From contig NZ_LZSQ01000007.1 in assembly GCF_001665535.1 (NCBI RefSeq), positions 1 through 64,000 on the forward strand: DNA of 64,000 nt, read 5' to 3'. Both the position numbers and the translations under genes were made by a program. Under the pieces are notes generated by a model. It searched no databases. It had not been told where the DNA came from and saw only the letters and a program-made list of their open reading frames with translations. Each line of letters begins with the position of its first letter. The stretch's first letter is position 1. This document shows, piece after piece, positions 63,945-64,000 of this stretch. The DNA comes from Mycobacterium sp. 852002-51961_SCH5331710 (GTDB lineage Bacteria > Actinomycetota > Actinomycetes > Mycobacteriales > Mycobacteriaceae).

Positions 63945-64000
63945 CTCAGGCGCTCGGTGGCGAGATGTGAACGACCTTCATCTGCGTCATCTCGTCGAGC
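63945..64000 (-). CDS. 3' end of an unidentified minus-strand gene
   Basis: The last 17 codons before a TGA at 63945-63947 encode LDEMTQMKVVHISPPSA. The LDEMTQMKVV stretch loosely recalls the C-terminal ends of aldehyde dehydrogenases, but this is too short to assign. The rest is outside the window. Confidence 0.4.

Overview
The window is a 64 kb GC-rich chromosomal segment from a mycobacterium, most likely a fast-growing Mycolicibacterium-type species. The evidence is a complete mceA-F operon, an antigen 85 mycolyltransferase, a RipD-like NlpC/P60 protein with a dead active site, the long 765-aa isocitrate lyase (ICL2/AceA type), several secreted Pro-rich proteins typical of mycobacteria, and frequent GTG starts with GC-rich third codon positions. 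No rRNA, tRNA, CRISPR array, transposase or integrase was recognised.

Layout. 1-7687: 3' end of a YrbEB permease, then mceA, B, C, D, E and F with stop/start overlaps from mceA onward (Mce lipid importer). 7.7-9.7 kb: two small secreted proteins and an EamA/RhtA-type exporter. 9.7-13.9 kb: a four-gene polyamine-type ABC importer read leftward (ATPase, Tat-lipoprotein binding protein, two permeases); its ATPase appears to start at CTG. 14.2-20.5 kb: SRPBCC protein, MFS exporter, hydrolase, methyltransferase, and a TetR-SDR-thioesterase cluster with a strong operator over the TetR start.

20.9-43.8 kb has an accessory catabolic/detoxification character. It holds two SDRs with a divergent LysR, a GMC oxidoreductase, an NAD(P)-binding epimerase with a divergent TetR, an F420-type LLM oxidoreductase, two MBL hydrolases, a P450 overlapping its TetR, a methyltransferase, a disulfide oxidoreductase, VOC and DUF427 proteins, a tandem double-TetR protein, an alpha/beta hydrolase and a MOSC-reductase-ferredoxin fusion. 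The gaps around the SDR/LysR block carry related palindromic repeats. The region also holds two gene remnants and a monooxygenase ORF running antisense through its neighbour, so it looks rearranged.

43.9-64 kb is more conserved: FKBP lipoprotein, ThrE-type exporter, HD and DJ-1/PfpI proteins, small secreted proteins, two further MOSC proteins, antigen 85, an acyl-CoA synthetase/haloalkane-dehalogenase pair, an acyl-CoA-dehydrogenase-like flavoprotein, RipD, L-2-hydroxyglutarate oxidase, an AraC regulator divergent from a methyltransferase, and the ICL2-type isocitrate lyase.

No wholly new multi-gene system can be demonstrated from sequence alone. The best leads are the internally duplicated TetR regulator near a pair of TGGG-N8-CCCA dyads spaced 22 bp, the paired 52-bp palindromic repeats and 17-bp inverted repeats around the SDR/LysR block, a 20-codon leader ORF before the P450, and several clean operator candidates.
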